Below are positions 32,760 through 39,817 of a stretch of DNA of 39,817 nucleotides, piece after piece (the first letter of the stretch is position 1; each line of letters opens with the position of its first letter). The DNA lies in NCBI RefSeq assembly GCF_001419745.1, contig NZ_LIRJ01000344.1, positions 1 to 39,817 of the forward strand. The letters run 5' to 3'. The position numbers and the translations under genes are program-made. Below the pieces are notes generated by a model. That model made no database searches. It was not told the origin of the DNA and saw nothing but the letters and a program-made list of their open reading frames with translations. The stretch is from Streptomyces silaceus. GTDB lineage: Bacteria; Actinomycetota; Actinomycetes; Streptomycetales; Streptomycetaceae.

Positions 32760-34853
32760 TTACGGCTCGGTCAGACGGAGCGTTGGTTCCTGGCCGGCCT
32801 CCGGGGTGCGGGCCAGGGCCTGGAGGAACCCAGAAGGGTCCTGGTAGCGGTCCGCGGGGTCACGGGCCAGGCACGTGTGCAGTACGTCGTTCAGCAGCGG
32901 GGACACCGGGAGGTCTCCGAGCGTGGCGGGCTCCCTGAGGATGGCGAACACGACTTCCACGGGGTTGTCGCCGTTGTAGAGCCGGCGCCCGGTGATGCAC
33001 TGGTAGAGCACCGCACCGAGCGCGTACACGTCCGATCTGATGTCCGCCGCTTTGGCGTCCCGGATCTGTTCCGGCGCCATGTAGGGGATCGTGCCCATCA
33101 CGGATCCCGCACCGGTGATGCTCTCCGAGGTGTCCTTGGGGCGTACCAGACCGAGGTCCACGATCAGGGGCCCGCGGTCCCGGGTGACGATCACGTTCGC
33201 CGGTTTGAGGTCGATCCGGGACATCTGCAGCGAGTGCAGGTACTCCAGGGCCTCGCCCAGGACCCGGCCGATCCAGGCGACGTCGGACGGGGGCAGGCTG
33301 CCGTGTCGCTCGAGGAGTTGGTCGAGCGAGGGGCCTTCGGCCAGCTCCATGACGATGGCGGGTTCCGGGAGGTCGAAGGACGTGATGATGCGTACGACGT
33401 TCGGGTGGCGGACCCGTATGCCGATGTCGCCCTCCCGCCGGAAGCGCGCCCGCATCAGGCCGTCCTCCGCCACGACGTCCTGCGCGGAGAACGCCCGCCC
33501 TCGGCTGCGCAGCACCCAGTCCGCCGTGTGATAGCAGCCGAGGTTCCATCCGTCCCTGTCGATGAGCACGGCGGGTGACGGGTCCGTACCGTCAAGGGCG
33601 CTCACCTCGGACATGATCGTGTCCAACTGGCTGTAGAACAGCACGCGTTGCCAGTCGTCGTCGCCGATGTACAGGGAAGGGAGTCCGCTGTCGTCCCACA
33701 TGATCAGGGAGTTGAACTCCTGGAGCAGTCTGCGCGGGATGCCGCGGGCCTTGAATCGCAAGTGGGCGATGAACGAGCCCAGTCGGATCGTCTCCATCTC
33801 GGGGAGGTGGTAGCCGACCGTCTGGGTCAGGTCCGGTTCCACCCCGGGAAAACGCAGGGGCGGGAGGCCGAGTTGCGTCCTCGCGCGCTCGACGGACTCC
33901 CGCACGAGCCGATGCGGTGCCGTCCACAGGCACGGCACGTACATGCGCCATGCGAAGACGCTCTCGTAGAGGCCGCTGCCCCGGTCCGCGTCGGAAAGCG
34001 CGCGATCATGCAGATCGGGGCCCGCGACCAGGACGAAGTGAGCGCCGCGTGTGGTGAACACGTTCTTGAGGGCGCCGAGAAGTTGCTCGAGTTCGGTGAG
34101 GGCGTCCTGGGCGCTGTCGGTGAACTTGTCGACCTCGTCGAGGACGATCACCGGATGCACCAGGAGGCGCGGCTTGCGCCGACGCAGCCCGCGCCGCCCG
34201 CCGGGCCGCTGGTCGCCCCCGCTGAGCAGCTGGATGATGCGCACGAGATCGTGCTCGACGTCGGTCTCCGAGTAGGCGAGGAACGCGGCCTCGGTCGTCC
34301 GGTTGCGCGTCCGCCGGCTCGTCACGTTGAGCGTGGGGGACACCATGCTCAGCGAGCCCTGCTGCGGGCCGACCCCCAGGGTCCCGCCGCGCTCGGTTCC
34401 CTCGGACTGCGTCTGAGTGAAGGACAGCGACGTACGGGTGTAGGCGAGCAGCAGCGACTCACGAACGTCGGGCGGCAGTTGCTGGACCAGGCCGCGGTCG
34501 TCGAGTGCCTCGAAGACGCGCCTGACGACGGCGAAGAGGAGTTGGTCCACCCCCATCCTGCGCGCGACGCTCAGGTGCACGGTCAGCAGCACCTTGCGCT
34601 CGGCCCCGCGGCCGCCGCCTCCCGAGGCGCCCTCGAAGCGCGCCGCGGCTTGGGCGAGCGCACGCGTCACGAGGGTCGTCTTCCCGACTCCGCGGAACCC
34701 GGTGACGAGGAAGGTGCCGCCGTGGGAGTGCATGAGGCGCTCGCACAACAACGCGACCAGGTCCTCATGGCCGAGTACGGGGATCGATTCGTCGCCGACC
34801 GGCAGGGGTTCGTGGATGAACTGAAACTCGCGGTGCAGCGGGACGTGCAGCAC
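32760..34853 (-). CDS. AAA/STAND ATPase fused to a Ser/Thr-kinase-like domain
   Basis: A 697-residue fusion. Residues about 25-385 form an Orc1/STAND-like P-loop ATPase: Walker A GFRGVGKTT (52-60), Walker B VIVLDEVD (235-242), and a GIPRRLL sensor-2-like segment. After a short link, about 430-690 is a protein-kinase fold: HPNVVRIITSF, hinge VMELAEGPSLDQLL, catalytic loop RIDLKPANV (HRD becomes RID; Asp548 kept), DLG in place of DFG (566-568), APEQ (593-596) and DIRSDVYALGAVLY. No GxGxxG loop or VAIK lysine is visible in the N-lobe. GTG 34853 has an AGGGGAGGG site; ATG 34907, 18 residues longer, lacks one. Function unknown; an ATPase-gated signalling switch is inferred. Confidence 0.88.
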   Translation of the reverse strand: MLHVPLHREFQFIHEPLPVGDESIPVLGHEDLVALLCERLMHSHGGTFLVTGFRGVGKTTLVTRALAQAAARFEGASGGGGRGAERKVLLTVHLSVARRMGVDQLLFAVVRRVFEALDDRGLVQQLPPDVRESLLLAYTRTSLSFTQTQSEGTERGGTLGVGPQQGSLSMVSPTLNVTSRRTRNRTTEAAFLAYSETDVEHDLVRIIQLLSGGDQRPGGRRGLRRRKPRLLVHPVIVLDEVDKFTDSAQDALTELEQLLGALKNVFTTRGAHFVLVAGPDLHDRALSDADRGSGLYESVFAWRMYVPCLWTAPHRLVRESVERARTQLGLPPLRFPGVEPDLTQTVGYHLPEMETIRLGSFIAHLRFKARGIPRRLLQEFNSLIMWDDSGLPSLYIGDDDWQRVLFYSQLDTIMSEVSALDGTDPSPAVLIDRDGWNLGCYHTADWVLRSRGRAFSAQDVVAEDGLMRARFRREGDIGIRVRHPNVVRIITSFDLPEPAIVMELAEGPSLDQLLERHGSLPPSDVAWIGRVLGEALEYLHSLQMSRIDLKPANVIVTRDRGPLIVDLGLVRPKDTSESITGAGSVMGTIPYMAPEQIRDAKAADIRSDVYALGAVLYQCITGRRLYNGDNPVEVVFAILREPATLGDLPVSPLLNDVLHTCLARDPADRYQDPSGFLQALARTPEAGQEPTLRLTEP

Positions 34854-35007
34854 GGCCCTCCCCTCTCGACTGACGTATCGTCCGTCACGTCGCGCCGCCG
34901 TTTCCATGGTGGACGCAACATTCGCACCGCATCGTGATCTGCGGGAGCCGCGCCTGCGTCGCGTTCGGCCAGCGTGATTGCCCCTGTCTGGCTGCGTTCT
35001 CGGGTTT

Positions 35008-35739
35008 TCAGGCGGGCGCGGCGAGTTGGTGGGCGAAGCGGCGGACGGCGTCGGTGAAGGCGTGGGGGTCGTCGAAGTTGGCGAGGTGGCGTGCGCGGGG
35101 GATGAGTTCGACGCGTGCGTGGGGGTGGGCGCGGGCGAACCGGGTTTCTCCGGTGCGGAAGAGGGTGTCCTTCTCGCCGTTGAGGATGAGTACGGGGGCT
35201 TTCACGTGGCGCATGGCGGTGGCGTCGAAGTGGCCCAGGACGTCGTTCCACGCGGCGGGGATGGTGTGGAAGGCGTAGCCGGCGCGGATGGTCGCCTCGA
35301 CGACTTCGGGCGGGTAGAGGCGGCGCAGGAGCTGGGTGTTCCACCGGGTGAGCCGGTGTGCGGGGACGTGGGGGAGGAGAGTGGCGGCCCATCGGTAGGG
35401 CTTGGTCCAGACGCCGTGGGTGGCGGCGCTGGCGCCGGCGAGGACCAGGCCGCGCAGTCGTCCCGGGTGGCGGCGGGCGAATTCCAGTGAGGTGTAGCCG
35501 CCCAGGGAGTGTCCGACGACCAGGGCCGGGCCGCGGTCGAGGGTGTCCACCGCGTCGGCGATGATGTCGGTGGCCGCGGTCAGGTCCCAGGGCTGGCCGG
35601 AGCGGGCGCCGTGGCCGGGCAGGTCGATGGCTGTGACCGGGAAGTCGTCCTGGAGCGCTGCCAGTTGGGGGCTCCACTGGCCGGAGCTGAAGCGTGTGCC
35701 GTGGACGAAGACGATGGGTGGTGTGTCGACTGCCGTCAC
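35008..35739 (-). CDS. Alpha/beta hydrolase
   Basis: This 243-residue cytosolic alpha/beta hydrolase starts at GTG 35739 behind GGGGGA. It has the oxyanion segment FVHGTRFSSGQW, nucleophile elbow GHSLGG (Ser78), catalytic Asp191 in ILNGEKDTLF and His218 in RARHLANFDDP. The triad is complete and the length normal for serine esterase/lipase-like enzymes. The substrate is unknown. It diverges from the secreted amidase gene, with 152 bp between their starts, so the two may share control. Confidence 0.92.
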   Translation of the reverse strand: MTAVDTPPIVFVHGTRFSSGQWSPQLAALQDDFPVTAIDLPGHGARSGQPWDLTAATDIIADAVDTLDRGPALVVGHSLGGYTSLEFARRHPGRLRGLVLAGASAATHGVWTKPYRWAATLLPHVPAHRLTRWNTQLLRRLYPPEVVEATIRAGYAFHTIPAAWNDVLGHFDATAMRHVKAPVLILNGEKDTLFRTGETRFARAHPHARVELIPRARHLANFDDPHAFTDAVRRFAHQLAAPA

Positions 35740-35891
35740 GGGTCCCCCAGTTCGATGTGTCGTTCGCACGGACTGTAGTCGAGGCGCCCGGTTGCGACGG
35801 GTGCTGTTGGTGGCGTGTACAGGCTCCGTACCGTTCTCCGCCGGTTCTGTGCTCTTGCGGCGGTTGCTGTCGGTGTAGTGCGCTGATCCGC

Positions 35892-37529
35892 ATGAGGATG
35901 AAGAGCAGCAAGAACACCAAGGGCAGGAAGAGCGTGGTCGCTGTCGCCGTCGCGGTGGCCGCGGGGACCCTTCTGGCGGGGGTGCCGGATGCGGGTGCGC
36001 ACCCGGCTGCCGGGCATGGCGCGGCCGGCGGCGGGTTGGCGTCGGCCGCGCCGTCCCGGGTGGGCGGGGTGGATCTGGACACAGTGACGATCCCGGAGTT
36101 GCAGGCGCGGATGGCGGACGGCTCGCTGACGGCCTCGGCGCTGACCCGGGCCTATCTGCGCAGGATCGAGGAGGTCGATCCCACGGTCCGCGCGGTACTG
36201 CGTACCAGCCCGACCGCGCTGCGCCAGGCCGCGGAGAGCGATGCCCGGCATCGGCAGGGCCGGACGCTCGGGCCGTTGGACGGGATTCCGGTGCTGGTCA
36301 AGGACAACGTGGAGACGCGGGACATGCCGACGACGGCGGGGTCACTGGCGCTGGCCGGGCGTGGTCCGGGCCGTGACGCGGTGCTGGTGTCGCGGCTGCG
36401 GGCGGCGGGGGCGGTGGTCCTGGGCAAGACGAATCTGTCCGAGTGGGCGAACTTCCGTGCGGCGAAACCGACGTCGGGGTGGTCGGCGGTGGGCGGACAG
36501 ACCCATAACCCCTATGTGCTGGACCGTAATCCGTGCGGTTCGTCGTCCGGATCGGCTGCCGCGCTGGCCGCGTCGTTGGCGCAGGTGGCGATCGGGACCG
36601 AGACGGACGGTTCGATCGTGTGTCCGGCCGGGATGAATGGGGTGGTGGGCCACAAGCCCAGCCTGGGGCTGGTCAGCCCGACGGGAGTGGTGCCGATCTC
36701 GGCGGAACAGGACACGGCGGGCCCCATGGCACGCAACGTGACAGACACCGCGCTGACCTTCGCGGTGCTCAGCCGGGGCAAGGGAGCGCAAGGCGCTGAC
36801 CGTGCGGCGGCGGATGACGCCGGCACCAACGGTGATCTGCGGGGCAAGCGGATCGGGCTGTGGCGCCTGCCCTCGCTGGGCACGGACGTGGACGCGGTGA
36901 TGACGCGTACGGCGAAGAAGCTGCGTGCGGCCGGGGCGGTGGTGGTGGAGGTGACGCCGCCCTACCAGGCGCGGCTGGCCGAGCTGGAGTTCCCGGCGCT
37001 GCTGAGCGAGTTCCACCGGGACATCGACGCCTATCTCAAGACCCGCAAGGGGCCCCGGAACCTCGCCGAGCTGATCGACTTCAACCGTACGCACCCCCAG
37101 GAACAGACATGTTTCGCGGGACAGGAACTGTTCGAGCAGGCGCTGGCCGCGCCGCCGACCACCGACCCGAAGTACCGGGCGATGCGGGCCGAGCTGAAGG
37201 ACCTCTCGCAGCGCTCGATCGACGAGACCCTGGCCGCGCACCGGCTGGATGCCATCGCCGCGCCGACGAATCCGCCGGCCTGGACGACCGACTGCGCGCG
37301 CGGCGACAACGACGTCATCCCCTCCTCCACGCCGGCGGCCGTGGCCGGGTACCCGTCCCTGTCGGTGCCGGCGGGCTCGGTGGGGGAGCTGCCGGTCGGC
37401 CTGCTCCTGATGACAGGTGACCGCCAGGACGGGCGGCTGCTGTCGCTGGGGGCCGCGGTGGAGGACCGGCTGCGGGCCTGGCGGGCGCCGCGCTATCTGC
37501 CGACGGTCGGCTCCAACGTGTCGCGGTGA
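35892..37529 (+). CDS. Secreted amidase-signature hydrolase
   Basis: This 545-residue exported enzyme has an N-terminal signal (basic MRMKSSKNTKGRK, hydrophobic core, cleavage near VPDAGA, residue 36). The amidase-signature domain has the Ser-cisSer-Lys triad: Lys137 in GIPVLVKDN, Ser217 in NPCGSSSGSAAA and nucleophile Ser241 in GTETDGSIVCPA (24 residues apart, as in the family). It hydrolyses amide bonds; exact substrate unknown. ATG 35892 and ATG 35898 are both possible starts; neither has a strong ribosome binding site. It faces a convergent protease gene across a strong hairpin. Confidence 0.92.
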   Translation: MRMKSSKNTKGRKSVVAVAVAVAAGTLLAGVPDAGAHPAAGHGAAGGGLASAAPSRVGGVDLDTVTIPELQARMADGSLTASALTRAYLRRIEEVDPTVRAVLRTSPTALRQAAESDARHRQGRTLGPLDGIPVLVKDNVETRDMPTTAGSLALAGRGPGRDAVLVSRLRAAGAVVLGKTNLSEWANFRAAKPTSGWSAVGGQTHNPYVLDRNPCGSSSGSAAALAASLAQVAIGTETDGSIVCPAGMNGVVGHKPSLGLVSPTGVVPISAEQDTAGPMARNVTDTALTFAVLSRGKGAQGADRAAADDAGTNGDLRGKRIGLWRLPSLGTDVDAVMTRTAKKLRAAGAVVVEVTPPYQARLAELEFPALLSEFHRDIDAYLKTRKGPRNLAELIDFNRTHPQEQTCFAGQELFEQALAAPPTTDPKYRAMRAELKDLSQRSIDETLAAHRLDAIAAPTNPPAWTTDCARGDNDVIPSSTPAAVAGYPSLSVPAGSVGELPVGLLLMTGDRQDGRLLSLGAAVEDRLRAWRAPRYLPTVGSNVSR

Positions 37530-37618
37530 CCAGGAGCGGCTGACCCGCGGACGCTCCGAGCGGGCGCTGCCGAGTGAGGGTGGCGCGGTGCGGAACCGTC
37601 CCATCGAGCCTGTCGTCT

Positions 37619-37658
37619 CCTGTCCTCCCCCCGGGGCACCGCCCGGGGGGAGGACAGG
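37619..37658. terminator. Bidirectional hairpin between amidase and protease genes
   Basis: A 17-bp stem (15 bp of it TGTCCTCCCCCCGGG / CCCGGGGGGAGGACA) closes a 6-nt loop. It lies between two convergent genes, about 90 bp after the amidase stop and 62 bp after the protease stop, and could end both transcripts. Confidence 0.85.
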
Positions 37659-37720
37659 GGGATCTGCCGTGCCCCTGGCGTCTGCCGAGGTCCGATCTCG
37701 CCGCGTCCTGGCGTCCTCGG

Positions 37721-38545
37721 TCAGCCGTTGCGGCTCATCGCCTGGTGGATCCAGTTCGCGTAGGCGGGCGCGCTGGAGTAGAGGCCCGGGCCCTCGCTGC
37801 AGGGCACGCCCGGGGCGCCGGGGCCCGAGGTGACGCCGATGAGTTCCCAGCGCCCCTTCCGGTCCCGCTGGAGCTGGGGGCCGCCGGAGTCGCCGTTGCA
37901 TGCCATGGCCTTGGGTACCTGGCTGATCGTGCACAGGCGAGTGCTGTCCGCGTAGCCCGGCGCGCACTCGGAGACCGCACCCCTGCGCGTGTCGAGCTCC
38001 TGGAGTCGATCGGGGAAGACCCACTTGGTGGGGTCGGGGGCGTCGGCGATGCTGCCGAAGCCCAAGAGCCGAGTCGGGGTGCCCGGTCGCCCCGGCTTGT
38101 CGGCGATACGGATGGGCTTCGCCGAGACCGGACGGTTCAGGCGGATCAGAGCGACGTCGTTGCGGTTGGGGCCGGTGCCCTCGCCGTTCTTGTAGCGGGG
38201 GTGGGACACCGTCTTCGCGACCGACCGGACCGTGCCCCCGGACCTCTTCCACTCACTGCCGATCCGGACGGTGCCGTCCAGGGTGACAAGCGTCGGGTCC
38301 ACGCAGTGCGCCGCTGTGAGCACCCACGTCGAGTCGATCAACGATCCCCCGCAGACGCCCTTGAGTGTGGGGTCGTCCACAACCGTCACCGGGATCGACA
38401 CCATGGACGGGTAACGCTGCGTGGAATCCTTCCCGTTGACGATGGCTTCGGCGCTGCCGGACATCATGGCGGCGCACGTCGCTCCCGCCAGGGCCACCGC
38501 TGCGGTGCGCGCCGCCGTGCGGCGCGAGGACTTCAGACTGAACAC
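37721..38545 (-). CDS. Secreted trypsin-like serine protease
   Basis: This 274-residue chymotrypsin-fold protease has a signal peptide (VFSLKSSRRTAARTAAVALA ..., ending GSAEA at residue 34). The mature sequence begins directly with IVNGK, the classic activation N-terminus, with no propeptide between. Catalytic residues are His80 (TAAHC), Asp130 (RNDVAL) and Ser220 (CNGDSGGP). GTG 38545 is the start because GGAGAA precedes it and the signal begins there; the open frame to 38848 is spurious. It may cut proteins outside the cell. Confidence 0.92.
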   Translation of the reverse strand: MFSLKSSRRTAARTAAVALAGATCAAMMSGSAEAIVNGKDSTQRYPSMVSIPVTVVDDPTLKGVCGGSLIDSTWVLTAAHCVDPTLVTLDGTVRIGSEWKRSGGTVRSVAKTVSHPRYKNGEGTGPNRNDVALIRLNRPVSAKPIRIADKPGRPGTPTRLLGFGSIADAPDPTKWVFPDRLQELDTRRGAVSECAPGYADSTRLCTISQVPKAMACNGDSGGPQLQRDRKGRWELIGVTSGPGAPGVPCSEGPGLYSSAPAYANWIHQAMSRNG

Positions 38546-38612
38546 TGGTTCTCCGATCGGATGGGCGTTGGCGACGTGCTCAGCCTCCGCCATCAAGAGG
38601 AACTGATCCATC

Positions 38613-38786
38613 CGGTCAGCGGGCCTGTCCGGGGTCCGGTTGGCGGGCCCGTGCGGGGTGGGGAAAACCCCAGGCCGGCACGTTGCGTGGCCGCCCGGCG
38701 GATGCCCCGTCGACGTGGGTCGACAAGGCCATCCGCGGGTCATCCGCCAGAAACGCCCAGGGCCCGGCGGACGGTTGGCGGGCCCG
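38613..38786. repeat. 15-bp direct repeats upstream of the protease gene
   Basis: CGGTTGGCGGGCCCG occurs exactly at 38637-38651 and 38772-38786, with a variant (CGGTCAGCGGGCCTG) at 38613-38627. They lie in the 251-bp gap between the HTH gene and the protease, which has no supported gene. They may be operator-like or chance GC-rich similarity. Confidence 0.45.
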
Positions 38787-38796
38787 GGGTCGGGGT

Positions 38797-39282
38797 TCAC
38801 ATGAGTGCGGGATGGGTGGTGGTCATGAGGTGGACGAATACGGTCCATACGCCGATCCAGACGGCTGCCAGACGCAGTCTGCGACGGCGTCGCGGGCAGA
38901 GCGGGTCAGGCGCCAGGACCGGCCGGCCGGGCGGCATCGGTGCTGCGCCGGGCCGCATCGAGAGGGGCCGAGTCGCGAGGGGCTGTGCTGCGCCGGCTCT
39001 CCGGGTTCTGGCTTGAGGGACGCGCGCCGGGGCGGGCGGGGTTCTTTGGGCGAGGCCTTCGAGGAACAGAGCGTAGGCCCTGCGGCGTTCGCCGGTGGGT
39101 GAGGTTCTGCCCGCTTCCCAGGAGCGCACGGTCGCGGCGGTCACACCGAACGCCATGCCGATTTGATGAGGCGTCAGTCCCCATTGCTCGCGCCGCCGCC
39201 GACGTTCGTCGGCGGGCGGCAGGGGGAGGGACTTGGCGGCGGCTGTGGTGGGTGCGGTTGTCTTCCGGGGTGCCGAGTTCAT
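38797..39282 (-). CDS. HTH-domain protein with C-terminal membrane segment
   Basis: This 161-residue protein has an XRE-like helix-turn-helix at about 30-75 (REQWGLTPHQIGMAFGVTAA, then TVRSWEAGRTSPTGERRRAY), a Pro/Arg-rich linker and a C-terminal hydrophobic segment (LRLAAVWIGVWTVFVHLMT). A DNA-binding domain tethered to the membrane by its C-terminus is inferred. ATG 39282 gives the common N-terminus; no good ribosome binding site is visible. It precedes the trypsin-like protease gene on the same strand by 251 bp. Target genes unknown. Confidence 0.8.
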   Translation of the reverse strand: MNSAPRKTTAPTTAAAKSLPLPPADERRRRREQWGLTPHQIGMAFGVTAATVRSWEAGRTSPTGERRRAYALFLEGLAQRTPPAPARVPQARTRRAGAAQPLATRPLSMRPGAAPMPPGRPVLAPDPLCPRRRRRLRLAAVWIGVWTVFVHLMTTTHPALM

Positions 39283-39438
39283 GATCGTAGGACAATCCGG
39301 CGGACCGGGACCGTACGGCTGAATCGGCACATTCCCCCGAACGGCCGCTCGGCGATCAGCCGCTCGACGACCGGCCAGGAGCTGGGCGCGGTAGGGACGG
39401 GCGCCTGTGCGCGCCTCGGCGGGACGGGGTGGGGGCGG

Positions 39439-39817
39439 TCAGGTGCGCCGGCCGGATGTGCTCGCGACGCGCTTCGCCCACAGGACGAGCGGGACTTGCA
39501 GGGGCAGTCGTCCCAGGGCCGCGGCCTTGAGCGGGGCGGGGCGGCGGCGCCAGTCGACGGCCATCTGCACGTTGGCGGGGAAGACACCCACGAAGAACGC
39601 CGCCGTCGCCAGCGCGGCGGTACGCCGCGTGCGCGGCAGGGCGATTCCGGCGGCCAGGGTGAGCTCGATGGCTGCGCTGGCGTAGGTCCACGTGCGGGGG
39701 TTGCCGGGCAGGGCGCGCGGGACCATGGCGTCGAAGGGCTTGGGGACGGCGACGTGGGCGGCACCGGCTCCGGCGAGCAGGCCGGCCAGGAGCAGAGGGG
39801 AACGGGGCGCTGGGGGC
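39439..39817 (-). CDS. DoxX-like membrane protein, 5' end outside the window
   Basis: The frame is open from the window edge to the stop at 39439 and reads PRSPLLLAGLLAGAGAAHVA near its visible start. About four hydrophobic segments follow (WTYASAAIELTLAAGIALP; ALATAAFFVGVFPANVQMAV). The FFVGVFPANVQMAVDW segment is typical of small DoxX-like membrane proteins. An ATG at 39726 exists, but membrane-like sequence continues upstream of it, so the true start is probably beyond 39817. Function unknown. Confidence 0.72.
   Translation of the reverse strand, partial: PPAPRSPLLLAGLLAGAGAAHVAVPKPFDAMVPRALPGNPRTWTYASAAIELTLAAGIALPRTRRTAALATAAFFVGVFPANVQMAVDWRRRPAPLKAAALGRLPLQVPLVLWAKRVASTSGRRT

Noticed and set aside
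36342..38252. Minus-strand open frame of 636 codons over the amidase and protease genes
   Set aside because: It covers the amidase on the opposite strand and the protease in another frame; both of those have full catalytic motifs, this has none.
1..39817. tRNA, rRNA, riboswitch or integrase/attachment-site signatures
   Set aside because: Looked for in the intergenic stretches by eye; no cloverleaf, T-loop motif, known riboswitch core or recombinase gene was seen. A covariance-model search would be needed to exclude them fully.

Overview
The window is a 39.8 kb piece of a very GC-rich actinobacterial chromosome, almost certainly Streptomyces or a close relative. The reasons are strong G/C at third codon positions, frequent GTG starts, twin LacI regulators beside a sugar ABC transporter with no ATPase gene, and many secreted or lipoprotein products. 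No tRNA, rRNA, CRISPR array, integrase or intact insertion sequence was seen. It reads as accessory or chromosome-arm DNA: small transcription units, regulators, secreted enzymes, resistance functions and two large P-loop signalling proteins.

Region by region. (1) 0.3-6.0 kb: two paralogous LacI-family regulators whose genes converge, and a carbohydrate importer (two permeases and a lipoprotein binding protein). Related palindromes lie upstream of the first regulator and between the second regulator and the transporter. (2) 6.1-8.5 kb: envelope and stress genes, namely a small membrane-anchored protein, a YihY/BrkB membrane protein, a CsbD-like protein and a 56-residue hydrophobic protein. 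The last two are too short for many gene callers. (3) 8.5-10.5 kb, minus strand: an Arr-type rifamycin ADP-ribosyltransferase, a lipoprotein and a secreted family I36-type peptidase inhibitor. (4) 10.7-16.9 kb: a 1263-residue HTH-STAND NTPase-WD40 protein, a membrane-anchored HTH protein and a divergent secreted protein. (5) 17.3-21.6 kb: an AraC-type sensory domain without its DNA-binding half, an O-methyltransferase with a large unassigned N-terminal region, a hypothetical protein, and an FAD oxidoreductase whose 3' end runs out of frame over the hypothetical gene. (6) 21.8-25.4 kb: RNase HI with a Cys/His tail, a membrane protein with ChW-like repeats, and two small cytosolic proteins.

(7) 25.5-31.9 kb: the most interesting unit. 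A PAS-LuxR regulator is divergent from three overlapping genes: an ATP-grasp ligase, a phosphohistidine phosphotransferase with the swivel His before the ATP domain and no PEP/pyruvate barrel, and an MFS transporter. The overlaps (ATGA, GTGA) indicate one translationally coupled operon, likely a compact pathway that builds and exports a small molecule. (8) 31.9-34.9 kb: a secreted HAD-like protein and an AAA/STAND ATPase fused to a Ser/Thr-kinase-like domain that lacks a recognisable glycine loop and VAIK lysine but keeps the catalytic-loop Asp and a DLG motif. (9) 35.0-39.8 kb: an alpha/beta hydrolase divergent from a secreted amidase, a trypsin-like protease converging on the amidase across a strong hairpin, an HTH protein with a C-terminal membrane segment, and a membrane protein cut by the window edge.

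The best candidates for undescribed biology are the ATP-grasp/phosphotransferase/MFS operon with its regulator, and the AAA-kinase fusion. Functions come from motifs read by eye; no database search was possible.
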